A DNA stretch of 64,000 nucleotides from an uncultured Lachnospiraceae bacterium (GTDB lineage Bacteria > Bacillota > Clostridia > Lachnospirales > Lachnospiraceae). How positions within the stretch are numbered: position 1 is the stretch's first letter; every line of letters starts with the position of its first letter. Below, piece by piece: positions 37,817 to 47,081 of this stretch. The position numbers and the translations under genes are program-made. Below the pieces are notes generated by a model. That model worked only from the letters and a program-made list of their open reading frames with translations. It was not told where the DNA came from and made no database searches. The stretch spans positions 62,001 to 126,000 of the forward strand of contig CANPUE010000004.1 of the NCBI GenBank assembly GCA_947577185.1, read 5' to 3'.

Positions 37817-39427
37817 ATGAGGAAACATATACGTTTCAACGTAGCTGAATATATTCGGTTATCAAGAGAGGACGGCGATAAGGCAGAGAGTGACAGTATT
37901 GGAAATCAGAGGAAACTGATTACAGATTACTTAAAAGACAAGGACGACTTTGTTTTGTATGACACTTACATAGATGACGGTTTCACGGGAACAAATTTTA
38001 ACCGCCCCTCATTTAAGAGAATGATTGCAGACATAGAAGCCGGAAAAGTGAATTGTGTGATGGTAAAAGACCTTTCCAGGTTCGGACGCGATTACATCGA
38101 CACAGGAAACTACCTGGAACGCTATTTCCCGGATCACGAAGTGCGTTTCATTTCCATTACGGATCATATTGACAGCATGAAGCAGGCCTATGATATGCTG
38201 CTGCCTATAAAGAATATCTTTAATGAGCAGTACGCACGGGACATTTCAAAAAAAGTCCATGCTTCCATGAAAACCAAACAGAGGGCGGGGGAATTTATAG
38301 GAGCGTTTGCTTCCTACGGCTATCGGAAATCGCCTATTGATAAAAACAAACTGGTTATTGATGAATATGCCGCCGGAATTATCCGCAAAATCTTCAAACT
38401 CTATATAGACGGATATGGAAAAATCCGTATCGCAGCTATACTGAATGAGGACGGAATTGTATGCCCGTCTGAATACAAAAAGATAAACGGAGATCATTAC
38501 AGAAACAGCAACCGTTTAGACAGTACCTCCTACTGGACGTATTCAACCATAAACCGTATTCTTCAAAATGAAATGTATATCGGTAACATGGTTCAGAACA
38601 GGAAAAGTCAACAAATGAGAGGGAAATCAAAAGCCCAGGACAGGGAAGACTGGATTGTAGTAAAAGGCACGCATGAAGCGATCATTGATGAGGAAACATG
38701 GAATAAGGTACAGGACTTGTTGAAACGCAGGACACGTAATCTCGACCTGAACAGCAACATGAGCATTTTTGCAGGCTTTTTGAAATGCGGGGATTGCGGC
38801 AGGTCTTTAGCAAAGAAAACCGGGACATCGGGACACGGCCGCGGTATTGTCAATTACTATTGCGGGACATATGTACGCTCCGGCAGACAATATTGTACTC
38901 CACACCCTATACCGCATTTGGTTTTGGAAAAAATCATTTTGGAAGATCTGAATGCGATCATGCAGAACATTGACAATATGCGTGAAATCATTGAACAGAA
39001 CCAGGAAGCAGCCGTTACAGGAAAGCGTGTAAATGAAAATGAGAAAACCCGTCTGACTGCTGAACTGGAAAAAGTACGAAAGCTGAAAAAAGTGGTTTAT
39101 GAGGATTACCTGAGTGAACTGCTTTCGAAAGATGAATTTGTCACATATCGGCAGGATTACCTGAAGAAAGAAGACTTACTGGAAAAGCAGCTTGAAAGCA
39201 TAGCCAACAGGCAGGACGAAACGACGCCGGATATTTTTGACAGCCCATGGATAAAACGTCTGTTAGAGCATAGGGTGATCGAAAAATTGGACAGGAGTAT
39301 TGTGCTGGAAATGATAAATGAAATAACGGTATCTGAAAATCACAAAATCAAGATCACTTACAATTTTTCCGGCGAATTGGAATCACTTTTCAAAACAGTA
39401 TATACCAACAAAGAGAATATCGGCTGA
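37817..39427 (+). CDS. Large serine recombinase of element 2 (TnpX-like)
   Basis: This 536-residue protein has a resolvase domain (nucleophile in AEYIRLSREDGD; DGFTGTNFNRPSFKRMI; VKDLSRFGRDYID), a recombinase domain (YGYRKSPIDKNKL), a zinc-ribbon (CGDCGRSLAKK) and a coiled coil. The DGFTGTNFNRP and LSREDGD elements are typical of the Tn4451 TnpX/TndX group. It lies 107 nt from the right end of element 2 and is fully inside the element. It presumably catalyses integration at the TGGGG core. Confidence 0.93.
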   Translation: MRKHIRFNVAEYIRLSREDGDKAESDSIGNQRKLITDYLKDKDDFVLYDTYIDDGFTGTNFNRPSFKRMIADIEAGKVNCVMVKDLSRFGRDYIDTGNYLERYFPDHEVRFISITDHIDSMKQAYDMLLPIKNIFNEQYARDISKKVHASMKTKQRAGEFIGAFASYGYRKSPIDKNKLVIDEYAAGIIRKIFKLYIDGYGKIRIAAILNEDGIVCPSEYKKINGDHYRNSNRLDSTSYWTYSTINRILQNEMYIGNMVQNRKSQQMRGKSKAQDREDWIVVKGTHEAIIDEETWNKVQDLLKRRTRNLDLNSNMSIFAGFLKCGDCGRSLAKKTGTSGHGRGIVNYYCGTYVRSGRQYCTPHPIPHLVLEKIILEDLNAIMQNIDNMREIIEQNQEAAVTGKRVNENEKTRLTAELEKVRKLKKVVYEDYLSELLSKDEFVTYRQDYLKKEDLLEKQLESIANRQDETTPDIFDSPWIKRLLEHRVIEKLDRSIVLEMINEITVSENHKIKITYNFSGELESLFKTVYTNKENIG

Positions 39428-39534
39428 TGTATCAAACATCAGCCGAAAATAGCAAAAAGTCCGCATCTGCAAAATACTGTCGGTACAAAACAGCGTGTGT
39501 CATATCAGTTTCATTTTACCGCAGGTTACCGCCG

Positions 39535-39539
39535 CCCCA
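39535..39539. other. Element 2 right attachment core
   Basis: CCCCA at the element/host border. Two TTACCGC arms lie just inside (39516-39522 and 39526-39532). Confidence 0.8.
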
Positions 39540-39905
39540 TGCCGCGTCAAAACTCAGCGCAATCTGATTTTTATCCGTCTGCACGCAGTAAATCGGCAGT
39601 TCCCTTCCGTTAACCGAATTGCTGACGGTGATGGAATCAGGCAGTACCTTTGTGATTCCCTGGATCAGCGCTACCGTTGTGAGCAGAAAGGCCGCCGACA
39701 TAACCGCACGTGTCATGACTTCCTGTCTAAACTCTGCCTTTTTCCATTCTGCTTTGTTCCGATAGCCGTCTTTCCCGCCGCGGCTCTTCTTCCGCCCGTA
39801 TGTCTTTGGCTTTTTTTCTTCTTCCGTATCGATCTTTCGTTCCAATACGTTCAGACTCATTTTAAATTTTTCATTCCATGTTTTACCCGTTTTTTTTCCG
39901 CACAT
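39540..39905 (-). pseudogene. PdaB-like deacetylase, N-terminal segment
   Basis: This is the first 122 codons of the split deacetylase: a basic cytoplasmic tail, one membrane helix (~65-85), a stem, and the first strand ending IALSFDAA, which is NodB motif 1 with Ala in place of the second Asp. That substitution is common in PdaB-type sporulation deacetylases. Beyond 39540 the frame enters element 2 and stops after seven altered codons (WGGGNLR). The gene promoter would lie in 39906-40040. In the current arrangement only a membrane-tethered stub can be made. Confidence 0.88.
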
Positions 39906-40045
39906 GAAAACGCTCCGTATATGATTCTTTCTACAGTATATGCCCGTGATCTCTATCCCATTTCCTTTCCCGCAAAAAACTGCTCCTGATCTGCCTAAAA
40001 GGCCGAAAAACCGAAAAAATCAACCTGTTTTTTTTTGTTTAGCCC

Positions 40046-40074
40046 TTTACAAATGCTGGAAAGATTACGATAAT
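40046..40074 (+). promoter_or_regulatory. Promoter of FliD-like repeat protein
   Basis: TTTACA (40046-40051), a 17-nt spacer, then GATAAT (40069-40074). Start near 40081 gives a 60-nt leader. A T-rich tract at 40028-40037 lies just upstream. Confidence 0.6.
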
Positions 40075-40140
40075 ATAGATAAGAAAACATTTTGGACACG
40101 ACACGGATGTCAACTATAGAAAATCAAAGGAGTGATATAC

Positions 40141-41400
40141 ATGGGCATTGGATTAACAGGTTTAAGCTCCGGTCTCGGAGATGTCTATTCAAATTTATTA
40201 AGTTCCGGTTCTGCTTCTGCCGGCGGTGGAATGAGTGCTTTCGGCAGCACCACGCTGTTAAGTGATTATGCTTCGATCAAAAACGGCAGTTACGGCAAGA
40301 TGATGAAGGCATACTATGAAAAGCAGAAAGCGGCAGACGATGAGGACGGTTCCTCTGTTTCCTCCAAAAACAAGACAAATGAAACGAAGGACGCCGCATC
40401 TGCCAGCGCTGCCAGAAAGTTCTATGAAACGGCTTCCGGAATGAAAAATCTCGATTACAGCGCGGATAATATCGACGAGCTGTATGATAATGTGTCCGAC
40501 TTTGTCAAAGATTATAATTCGCTGATCAAAAGCGCCTCCAAGAGCAAAAATGCTTCCGTACAGGCGCAGGCAGATGCCTTAAATGATTATACTTACCAGA
40601 ATTACAAATTATTTGCCAAGATCGGTATCACAATGAATTCTGACCGTACCCTGTCGATCAACGAAGATACCTTCAAAAAAGTAAATCAGAAAACCGGATC
40701 TACTAATGTTCCGACGATTAACACTTTGTTCCGGGGAATCGGTTCCTTTGCCGACAAGGCTGCCGACAGGGCAAGCAGAATTTACCGCACTGCAGGCGAC
40801 GGGGAAGCGGTTACTTCTTCCAAAGCAAAGTACGCCGGCACAATGGGCAGCTATACAGCTGACAATAAGACAGAGAAAACAGACAGTACTTCCTCCAATA
40901 AAGGCACTTCCAAGACTGCAAAGGATCCGGAATCAGCCAATCTGGCAAGTACGTTATACAAATCTGTTGAAAAACTGGGCGCTCTGTCGATTACTAACGA
41001 CAATAAGGATGACGTTTATGATGCATTTTCTACTATGATTAAGGACTACAATGCCCTGATCAAAAAATCTTCGGAAAGTGAAAATTCCAATGTCATCAGA
41101 CAGACAGATTATTTAAAGAATCTTGTGAGCGGCAATAAGAGTACATTCTCAAAAATGGGAATCACGATGAATTCCGATAAGACTCTTTCCATCGACGAGA
41201 ACAAGTTTAAAGATTCCGATATGGGAAATGTGAAAAATCTGTTCGGAGGCGTCTATTCTTTTGCGGAGAAAATGACAGACAGGATCAATCAGATTTATCG
41301 TTATGCCACACAGGGTCAGTCCTTAAATGCACAGACCTATACAAACCAGGGCGGTTACAGCGCTGCCGGCACCGGTTCCACACTCGATACCACAATGTAA
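40141..41400 (+). CDS. Duplicated FliD-C-like repeat protein
   Basis: The ATG at 40141 follows AAAGGAG by 8 nt; a GTG three codons upstream is less likely. The 419-residue protein has no signal peptide. It contains two similar ~100-residue units (~105-205 and ~280-385), each with a VKDYNSLI- or IKDYNALI-type helix, a MGITMNSD(R/K)TLSI(N/D)E turn and an FGGVYSFA-type helix. This pattern matches the C-terminal part of the flagellar cap protein FliD. Ser/Thr/Lys-rich low-complexity links separate the units. No flagellar gene is nearby, so a surface or export role is speculative. Confidence 0.7.
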   Translation: MGIGLTGLSSGLGDVYSNLLSSGSASAGGGMSAFGSTTLLSDYASIKNGSYGKMMKAYYEKQKAADDEDGSSVSSKNKTNETKDAASASAARKFYETASGMKNLDYSADNIDELYDNVSDFVKDYNSLIKSASKSKNASVQAQADALNDYTYQNYKLFAKIGITMNSDRTLSINEDTFKKVNQKTGSTNVPTINTLFRGIGSFADKAADRASRIYRTAGDGEAVTSSKAKYAGTMGSYTADNKTEKTDSTSSNKGTSKTAKDPESANLASTLYKSVEKLGALSITNDNKDDVYDAFSTMIKDYNALIKKSSESENSNVIRQTDYLKNLVSGNKSTFSKMGITMNSDKTLSIDENKFKDSDMGNVKNLFGGVYSFAEKMTDRINQIYRYATQGQSLNAQTYTNQGGYSAAGTGSTLDTTM

Positions 41401-41412
41401 ATACTGAATGAT

Positions 41413-41446
41413 AAAAGAAAAAGCACCGGCTGGTGCTTTTTCTTTT
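41413..41446. terminator. Bidirectional terminator
   Basis: AAAAGAAAAAGCACC pairs perfectly with GGTGCTTTTTCTTTT around GGCT-type loop bases. It serves both the plus-strand repeat protein and the minus-strand isomerase operon. Confidence 0.93.
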
Positions 41447-41452
41447 GACTTT

Positions 41453-42937
41453 TTATGCGAAAGGATTCTCTGTCGGATACGGAAGAGATTTCGGCTGATT
41501 ATAACCGATCTCACTGACATCCACGCCGATATATTTGAATACTTCAAAGAGCGCTTTGCCGAAATGTCCAAAAGCAACGGCTCCGTGATGAGGATAATTC
41601 TTCTCGATCAGTACGTGACGGTAGAATCTTCCCATCTCAGGTATCGCGAATACGCCGATGCCGCCAAAGGACTTCGTTGCTACCGGCAGGACTTCTCCCT
41701 CTGCCACGTACGCACGCAGAATATTGTCAGCCGTACTCTGTAAACGATAGAATGTGATATCACCGGGAACAATATCTCCTTCCAAAGTACCTTGCGTCAC
41801 TTCTTCCGGAAGGCTTCTTGCCATGATCATCTGGTATTCCATACTGCACTTTGAAAGTTTTTTGGAGCAGGTATTGCCACAGTGGAAGCCCATGAACGTA
41901 TCCGTATACTTGTAGTCGAACTTATTCTCAATCGCTTCTTTATACATATCCTTGGGTACGGAATTGTTGATGTCCAACAATGTAACGATATCATCGCTGA
42001 CAGCCTCTCCGATAAACTCGCTCAGGCATCCGTAAATATCCACTTCACAGGATACCGGAATTCCTCTTCCTGTCAGACGGCTGTTCACATAGCAGGGAAC
42101 AAATCCAAACTGTGTCTGGAATGCCGGCCAGCATTTTCCTGCGATCGCAACATACTCTCTGTAACCTTTGTGCCCTTCGATCCAGTCAAGAAGGGTCAGT
42201 TCATATTGTGCCAGTTTCGGCAGGATTTCCGGTTTGTTATTGCCGGCGCCAAGTTCTGCCTCCATGTCTTTTACTACATCCGGAATACGTGCATCTTCTT
42301 CATGTTTATTAAATGCCTCGAACAGATCGAGTTCTGAGTTTTCTTCGATCTCCACGCCGAGATTGTAGAGCTGTTTGATCGGTGCGTTGCAGGCAAGGAA
42401 ATTGAGCGGACGCGGGCCGAAAGAAATGATCTTTAAGCTGGAAAGCCCAATGATCGCACGTGCAATCGGAAGGAACTCATGAATCATTTCCGCACAGTCC
42501 TGCGCGTCGCCTACCGGATATTCCGGAATATAAGCCTTTACATTACGAAGTTTCAGGTTATAGCTTGCATTGAGCATACCGCAGTATGCATCGCCGCGTC
42601 CCTGGATCAGATCGTTCTGGGACTCTTCTGCCGCTGCTACAAACATCTTGGGTCCTTCAAAATGCTTTGCAAGCAGTGTCTCGGAAATCTCCGGTCCGAA
42701 GTTGCCAAGATATACGCAGAGTGCGTTACATCCGTTTTCCCTGATATCCTTTAATGCATTAACCATATCGATTTCGCTCTCGATGATGCAGACGGGACAT
42801 TCATAAATATCAGCGGCATCGTATGCCTTATTATAGGCTTCCACCAAAGCCTTTCTTCTGTTAACTGCCAATGAGGCCGGGAAGCAGTCGCGGCTTACAG
42901 CCACAATACCGATCTTCACTTTGGGTAAATTGTTCAT
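41453..42937 (-). CDS. L-fucose/L-arabinose isomerase-family protein
   Basis: This 494-residue protein follows the fucose/arabinose isomerase fold: an N-terminal substrate domain, a central domain with ISFGPRPLNFLACNAPI, and C-terminal metal-ligand regions (SCEVDIYGCLSEFIG, DTFMGFHCGNTC, HHGAVAFGHFG). It should convert an aldo-sugar to a keto-sugar; the exact substrate is not readable. It is last in an operon after xylB and a DUF4867 gene, which points to pentose use. A terminator follows at once. Confidence 0.85.
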   Translation of the reverse strand: MNNLPKVKIGIVAVSRDCFPASLAVNRRKALVEAYNKAYDAADIYECPVCIIESEIDMVNALKDIRENGCNALCVYLGNFGPEISETLLAKHFEGPKMFVAAAEESQNDLIQGRGDAYCGMLNASYNLKLRNVKAYIPEYPVGDAQDCAEMIHEFLPIARAIIGLSSLKIISFGPRPLNFLACNAPIKQLYNLGVEIEENSELDLFEAFNKHEEDARIPDVVKDMEAELGAGNNKPEILPKLAQYELTLLDWIEGHKGYREYVAIAGKCWPAFQTQFGFVPCYVNSRLTGRGIPVSCEVDIYGCLSEFIGEAVSDDIVTLLDINNSVPKDMYKEAIENKFDYKYTDTFMGFHCGNTCSKKLSKCSMEYQMIMARSLPEEVTQGTLEGDIVPGDITFYRLQSTADNILRAYVAEGEVLPVATKSFGGIGVFAIPEMGRFYRHVLIEKNYPHHGAVAFGHFGKALFEVFKYIGVDVSEIGYNQPKSLPYPTENPFA

Positions 42938-42977
42938 ATATGTATCCTCCTTTAACCGGGGTTACCGGTAATGCTTT

Positions 42978-43601
42978 CTATTCTCTGATATCCAGATTCT
43001 TTCCGATCAGTCCGATATGCGCACCTTCGTCCAATCCGCCTTCCGCATGTCCGATCAGCCATTTATTCTGTGCTGTGATGATAGCGTCCTCCCAGCCGTC
43101 ATGTTTTTCTTTCAATGGATAATTCGTTCCTGCCGGCAGGACAATCCCCACCTTGAATCCATCCTCCCCCGCACTGCAGGGCGCATAGTGAAGCGTCGTC
43201 GCAAAAATTTCCGCCGCGGTTCCTGCGGGGAGCAAAAATGCTTCCATTTTTGACGTATCATAGGTGAAATCGTCTGTGATATCCTGCTGCATGCCGACGA
43301 TCAGAACCGCATCCGTCGCCGCCACATTGATTTCGGAACTCCTGTGGTATTCCACCGCATTTAGTTTATAGTTATGTCCATTGCAGTAGCCTGCCTGTAT
43401 CGGAAGTTCTCCGTAAGTCCTTCTCTGCAGTTCCTTCGCAGTCTGCGTAGATTCCAGAACCGATACCGAAGGTTCATAGGCTACGCCTTCCGGCAGAGGT
43501 GTTTCCTTTTTGATCGCCTCCACCAGTTCGCCAAAATCAATGCCCTGCACGACTCTGCCGTATTTGCGGAACGCGGGATCTGTAATCTTTTTAATTTCCA
43601 T
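42978..43601 (-). CDS. DUF4867 family protein
   Basis: The ATG at 43601 follows AAAGGAGTATTAAAACGC and is preferred to one 9 codons upstream. The 207-residue protein has the DUF4867 pattern (ITDPAFRKYGRVVQGIDF, GYCNGHNYKLNAVEYHRSSEIN, CSAGEDGFKVGIVLPAGTN). It looks like a cupin-like fold. Members sit with sugar isomerases and kinases, and it may act as an epimerase or mutarotase-type accessory, which is unproven. Confidence 0.82.
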   Translation of the reverse strand: MEIKKITDPAFRKYGRVVQGIDFGELVEAIKKETPLPEGVAYEPSVSVLESTQTAKELQRRTYGELPIQAGYCNGHNYKLNAVEYHRSSEINVAATDAVLIVGMQQDITDDFTYDTSKMEAFLLPAGTAAEIFATTLHYAPCSAGEDGFKVGIVLPAGTNYPLKEKHDGWEDAIITAQNKWLIGHAEGGLDEGAHIGLIGKNLDIRE

Positions 43602-43657
43602 GCGTTTTAATACTCCTTTCCTGTACAACTGTTCTTTCCTGCAAAATTATTTTCCTG

Positions 43658-45127
43658 CTACTGGATCTTATCAAAAAGCGCTCTGCATGCCGGATAGATT
43701 TCCTTAAACTGCTGATAACGCGCATCATATTTTGCCACCAGCTCTGCATCCGGCTCCACCGTATCCACCACTTTTACGATCTTTTCCGCAGCCTCTTCCA
43801 CATTTTTATACTCGCCGCAGGCAACTGCCGCCAGCATGGCGCCGCCCATGGCAGGGCCTTCTTCACTCTCGATCACGTCAACTTTTAAATTCAATATATT
43901 CGCGATCATCTTTTTCCACAGAGGGCTCTTCGCGCCGCCGCCGCAGATTTTCGTTCTTTCGATGTGAATGCCGAGTGATTTCGCTACTTCAAAAGAATCC
44001 CGCAGTGCAAAGGCAACCCCTTCCAGCACGGCCTGTGTCATATCCGCTCTTGTCGTATCCATCGTCATACCGATAAAAGTGCCCCGCGCATTCGGGTTAT
44101 TATGCGGAGAGCGTTCCCCCATCAGATACGGAAGAAAATACACATGGTTCTCACCCAGTTTCGTAATCTCTTTTTGTGCCCCGGCATAATCATCTGTTCC
44201 AATGATATCATCCATCCACCACTTATTGCAGGATGCCGCGGAAAGCATACAGCCCATCAGATGATAATGACCGTCGGCATGCGCGAAAGCATGCAGTGCA
44301 TTGTATCTGTCAACGCCAAATTTATCTGATGAGATAAAGATGGTTCCGCTTGTTCCAAGCGAAATGTTGCACATACCATCACCGACCGTACCCGTTCCGA
44401 CTGCTGCCGCCGCATTATCTCCGGCGCCGGCCGCTACCCTGACATCCGCAGGGATTCCCAGTTCCTCAGCGATTTCCGGAAGTACGGTCCCGACCGTCTC
44501 ATAACTTTCATAAATCTTCGCAAGCTGTTCTTCTTTGATGCCGCAGATTTCGCACATCTCTTTCGACCAGCAGCGGTTCTTAACATCAAATATCAGCATG
44601 CCGGAAGCATCTGATACATCGGTGCAGTGAACACCTGTCAGTTTATAGGCAATATAATCTTTGGGCAGCATAATCCTGCGGATACGTGCAAAATTCTCAG
44701 GCTCTTTATTTTTTACCCAGAGAATCTTGGGCGCAGTAAATCCGGTAAAGGAAATATTAGCCGTATATTCCGAGAGTTTCTCCTTCCCGATCACATTGTT
44801 CAGATAATCACATTCTTCAGCAGTTCTCCCGTCATTCCATAAAATCGCCGGCCTGATCACTTCATCCTGCTCGTCGAGAATAACAAGCCCATGCATCTGT
44901 CCGCCGAAGCTGATGCCGGCTACCTGACTCCTGTCAAAGTCTTTTAAAAGTTCCCCGATACCGGCCATCGTCTGCTCATACCAGTCCTCCGGTTTCTGTT
45001 CCGACCAGCCCGGATTGGGAAAATAAAGCGGATACTCCTTTGAAACGATATTCAGAATCTTTCCGCCGCCGTCCATCAACAGCAGTTTAACGGCCGATGT
45101 GCCTAAATCTACTCCTATATACAGCAT
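43658..45127 (-). CDS. xylB: Xylulokinase
   Basis: This 489-residue FGGY kinase has the N-terminal phosphate loop YIGVDLGTSAVKLLLMD, the substrate segment GISFGGQMHGLVILD, and the C-terminal ATP loop ICGGGAKSPLWKKMIANIL. It phosphorylates D-xylulose (or a close ketose) for the pentose phosphate pathway. It is first in the three-gene unit xylB-DUF4867-isomerase. Confidence 0.92.
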   Translation of the reverse strand: MLYIGVDLGTSAVKLLLMDGGGKILNIVSKEYPLYFPNPGWSEQKPEDWYEQTMAGIGELLKDFDRSQVAGISFGGQMHGLVILDEQDEVIRPAILWNDGRTAEECDYLNNVIGKEKLSEYTANISFTGFTAPKILWVKNKEPENFARIRRIMLPKDYIAYKLTGVHCTDVSDASGMLIFDVKNRCWSKEMCEICGIKEEQLAKIYESYETVGTVLPEIAEELGIPADVRVAAGAGDNAAAAVGTGTVGDGMCNISLGTSGTIFISSDKFGVDRYNALHAFAHADGHYHLMGCMLSAASCNKWWMDDIIGTDDYAGAQKEITKLGENHVYFLPYLMGERSPHNNPNARGTFIGMTMDTTRADMTQAVLEGVAFALRDSFEVAKSLGIHIERTKICGGGAKSPLWKKMIANILNLKVDVIESEEGPAMGGAMLAAVACGEYKNVEEAAEKIVKVVDTVEPDAELVAKYDARYQQFKEIYPACRALFDKIQ

Positions 45128-45164
45128 TGTATACCTCCTCTGTTCTGTTTATTTTTATGCCGGT

Positions 45165-46847
45165 TCATGCCGGCCCCGTCAGAAAATTCTTTTCAAACTC
45201 CTGTGCCGGAGACGGCCGCCCGAATAAGTAACCCTGAATCATATCCGGTTTGGCATGCTTCATTCTGTCCAGTTCGTGTTCGTATTCGATCCCTTCCATG
45301 CATACCGATGATCCCACACTATGTATCATATCAATAATATGACAGATGATCGTATAGTCATATTCATTTTCCAGCGCCTGCAGAACAAAACTCCTGTCCA
45401 GCTTGATCGTTTTGGCCTCAATTTCTTTTAAATACCGCATATTGGAATAACCTGTCCCAAAATCATCGATCGCCAGATTAATCTTATTCTCCTTCAGGTC
45501 CTTAAACAGCTCTCTGATCCTGCTGTCAGTCTCTATATAACCGCTCTCGGTCAGTTCCAGCACCAGGCTGTGCGGCGGAATCCCAATCTCATCAATGCAT
45601 CTGTTGACATCCTTGATCAGATCGCTTTTATGTACCTGCACATAAGAAAGATTCACGTTGACATGAAAATCCGGGAATATCTGCTGCCACTTTTTACACA
45701 TTTGGGCCGCCTCCCACAAAACATAGCGCCCTACCGGAATAATCAGCCCGCTTTCTTCCATGATCGGGATCATGACAGCCGGTGAAATACTGCCGTATTT
45801 CTCACTCTGCCAGCGCAGCAGCGCCTCCGCGCCGACCACCCTGTAACTGCGGGCATCTACGATCGGCTGATAGTAAACCTGAAAGCCCCGGAAATTGTTT
45901 GAAATATCGATCCTGAGCGCCTTACGGATATCCAGATTTTTCAAATACCCGTTATAATCCGACTCGCAAAAAAGCACCATCTGGTTCCTGCCGTTTCTTT
46001 TGGCCTCGTTGAGCGCAAACTCCGACAGCTTCATGAGTTCTTCGCTGCTTTTTCCGACAAATCCCCTGTCGATCACGCCGGCGGAAATCGTATAAAACCG
46101 GCTGTAGCCGCTCTGCCTTACAGCCTGCGCCGCCTTTTTGCGGATCGCGTCATAAACCTGATACGGGTGCCATGCCGGCGACTTTCCCGCGTCCAGGATC
46201 ATAAATTCATCGGCCACAAGCCGGTAAACATCCACATCTTCCGCTACCGTATCAAGAATACATTGAGACAGTTCCGACAAGACTGCATCTCCCGCCGCCG
46301 TACCTTCTTTTTCATTGATCTCTTTAAAATTGTCAATGCCGATACGCATGCAGAAACGGATCGATTCCGGACGGTCCCGTAAGATTTCTTCCCCATCCAG
46401 GCGGAATCTTACTTCCCTGCGGAGTCCCGTCACATTATCGGCCTTCGCTTTCCTGCCAAGTTCATTCAGCTTTCCGACCAACAGGCGGTGTCCCTCCGCA
46501 TCAATGATCACCGTCCCGCGGCAGCTCACCCAGATCACTCTGTTCTCCCGGTCAAGCCACCTGTATTCCAGGTCATGCGTCTCCTGTTCCCCGGATGCAC
46601 ATCTTCCAAGGTCGTCAGCCACCTTGGAATAATCGGAAGGATGTATGACGTTCTTCAGCACTGCCGTGCAGTTCTCGATCCGCGTATCGTTCAATGCAAC
46701 TCTTTTGGTAAGCTGCTCCGGGATCAGATACACATCAGATGCCAGATCCAAAATGTATAAATATGCGTCTGAGGATTTCTGTAAGACGTCTACAATAGAC
46801 TTGATCTGATCGATTGACATGTTCTGAAACATTTCCAGTTCTTTCAT
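45165..46847 (-). CDS. PAS/degenerate GGDEF/EAL signalling protein
   Basis: The start at 46847 has GGAGG 8 nt upstream, better than one 8 codons earlier. The order over 560 residues is a PAS-like sensor (~20-130), a GGDEF domain (~150-300) and an EAL domain (~310-555). The GGDEF signature is replaced by LVADEF, so cyclase activity is doubtful. The EAL domain keeps GAEALLRW and IDDFGTGYSN, expected for c-di-GMP hydrolysis. There is no membrane segment, so it is cytosolic. Confidence 0.9.
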   Translation of the reverse strand: MKELEMFQNMSIDQIKSIVDVLQKSSDAYLYILDLASDVYLIPEQLTKRVALNDTRIENCTAVLKNVIHPSDYSKVADDLGRCASGEQETHDLEYRWLDRENRVIWVSCRGTVIIDAEGHRLLVGKLNELGRKAKADNVTGLRREVRFRLDGEEILRDRPESIRFCMRIGIDNFKEINEKEGTAAGDAVLSELSQCILDTVAEDVDVYRLVADEFMILDAGKSPAWHPYQVYDAIRKKAAQAVRQSGYSRFYTISAGVIDRGFVGKSSEELMKLSEFALNEAKRNGRNQMVLFCESDYNGYLKNLDIRKALRIDISNNFRGFQVYYQPIVDARSYRVVGAEALLRWQSEKYGSISPAVMIPIMEESGLIIPVGRYVLWEAAQMCKKWQQIFPDFHVNVNLSYVQVHKSDLIKDVNRCIDEIGIPPHSLVLELTESGYIETDSRIRELFKDLKENKINLAIDDFGTGYSNMRYLKEIEAKTIKLDRSFVLQALENEYDYTIICHIIDMIHSVGSSVCMEGIEYEHELDRMKHAKPDMIQGYLFGRPSPAQEFEKNFLTGPA

Positions 46848-47009
46848 ATCTCCTGCCTCCAATTTTGGCATACTGTGCGTTATTTCGCTGTGAACTGATC
46901 GTTATAATATATTATTCAAATAAATATCATATACTAATTTTACCCACTGTCACAGAAACTGTCAACAGCAATCAGGCAGAAACATTGTGCAATTTTTGCG
47001 AAAAATTCC

Positions 47010-47038
47010 TATACAAAGCATAGGGCTTTTGATATAAT
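47010..47038 (+). promoter_or_regulatory. Promoter of carbamate kinase gene
   Basis: TATACA (47010-47015), 17-nt spacer, perfect TATAAT (47033-47038). Start near 47045 leaves a leader of about 37 nt. Confidence 0.65.
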
Positions 47039-47081
47039 TAACACATATTTGACAAGGAATAGAAAGTAAAGGGCATAAAAA

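Larger units (their letters stand above)
33612..39539. mobile_element. Element 2: CapA, DUF3160, serine recombinase
   Basis: A 5928-bp insertion between Trp and Gly codons of the AAWGNED motif of the deacetylase. The shared core is TGGGG; precise removal gives GCA TGG GGG AAT in frame. The ends carry inverted arms: TGCGGTAA near the left (33626-33633) and TTACCGCA at 39516-39523, plus a second TTACCGC copy at 39526-39532. Cargo is a CapA-family protein and a DUF3160 lipoprotein on the minus strand; the recombinase is on the plus strand near the right end. The recombinase half looks richer in A+T than its surroundings. Confidence 0.85.
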
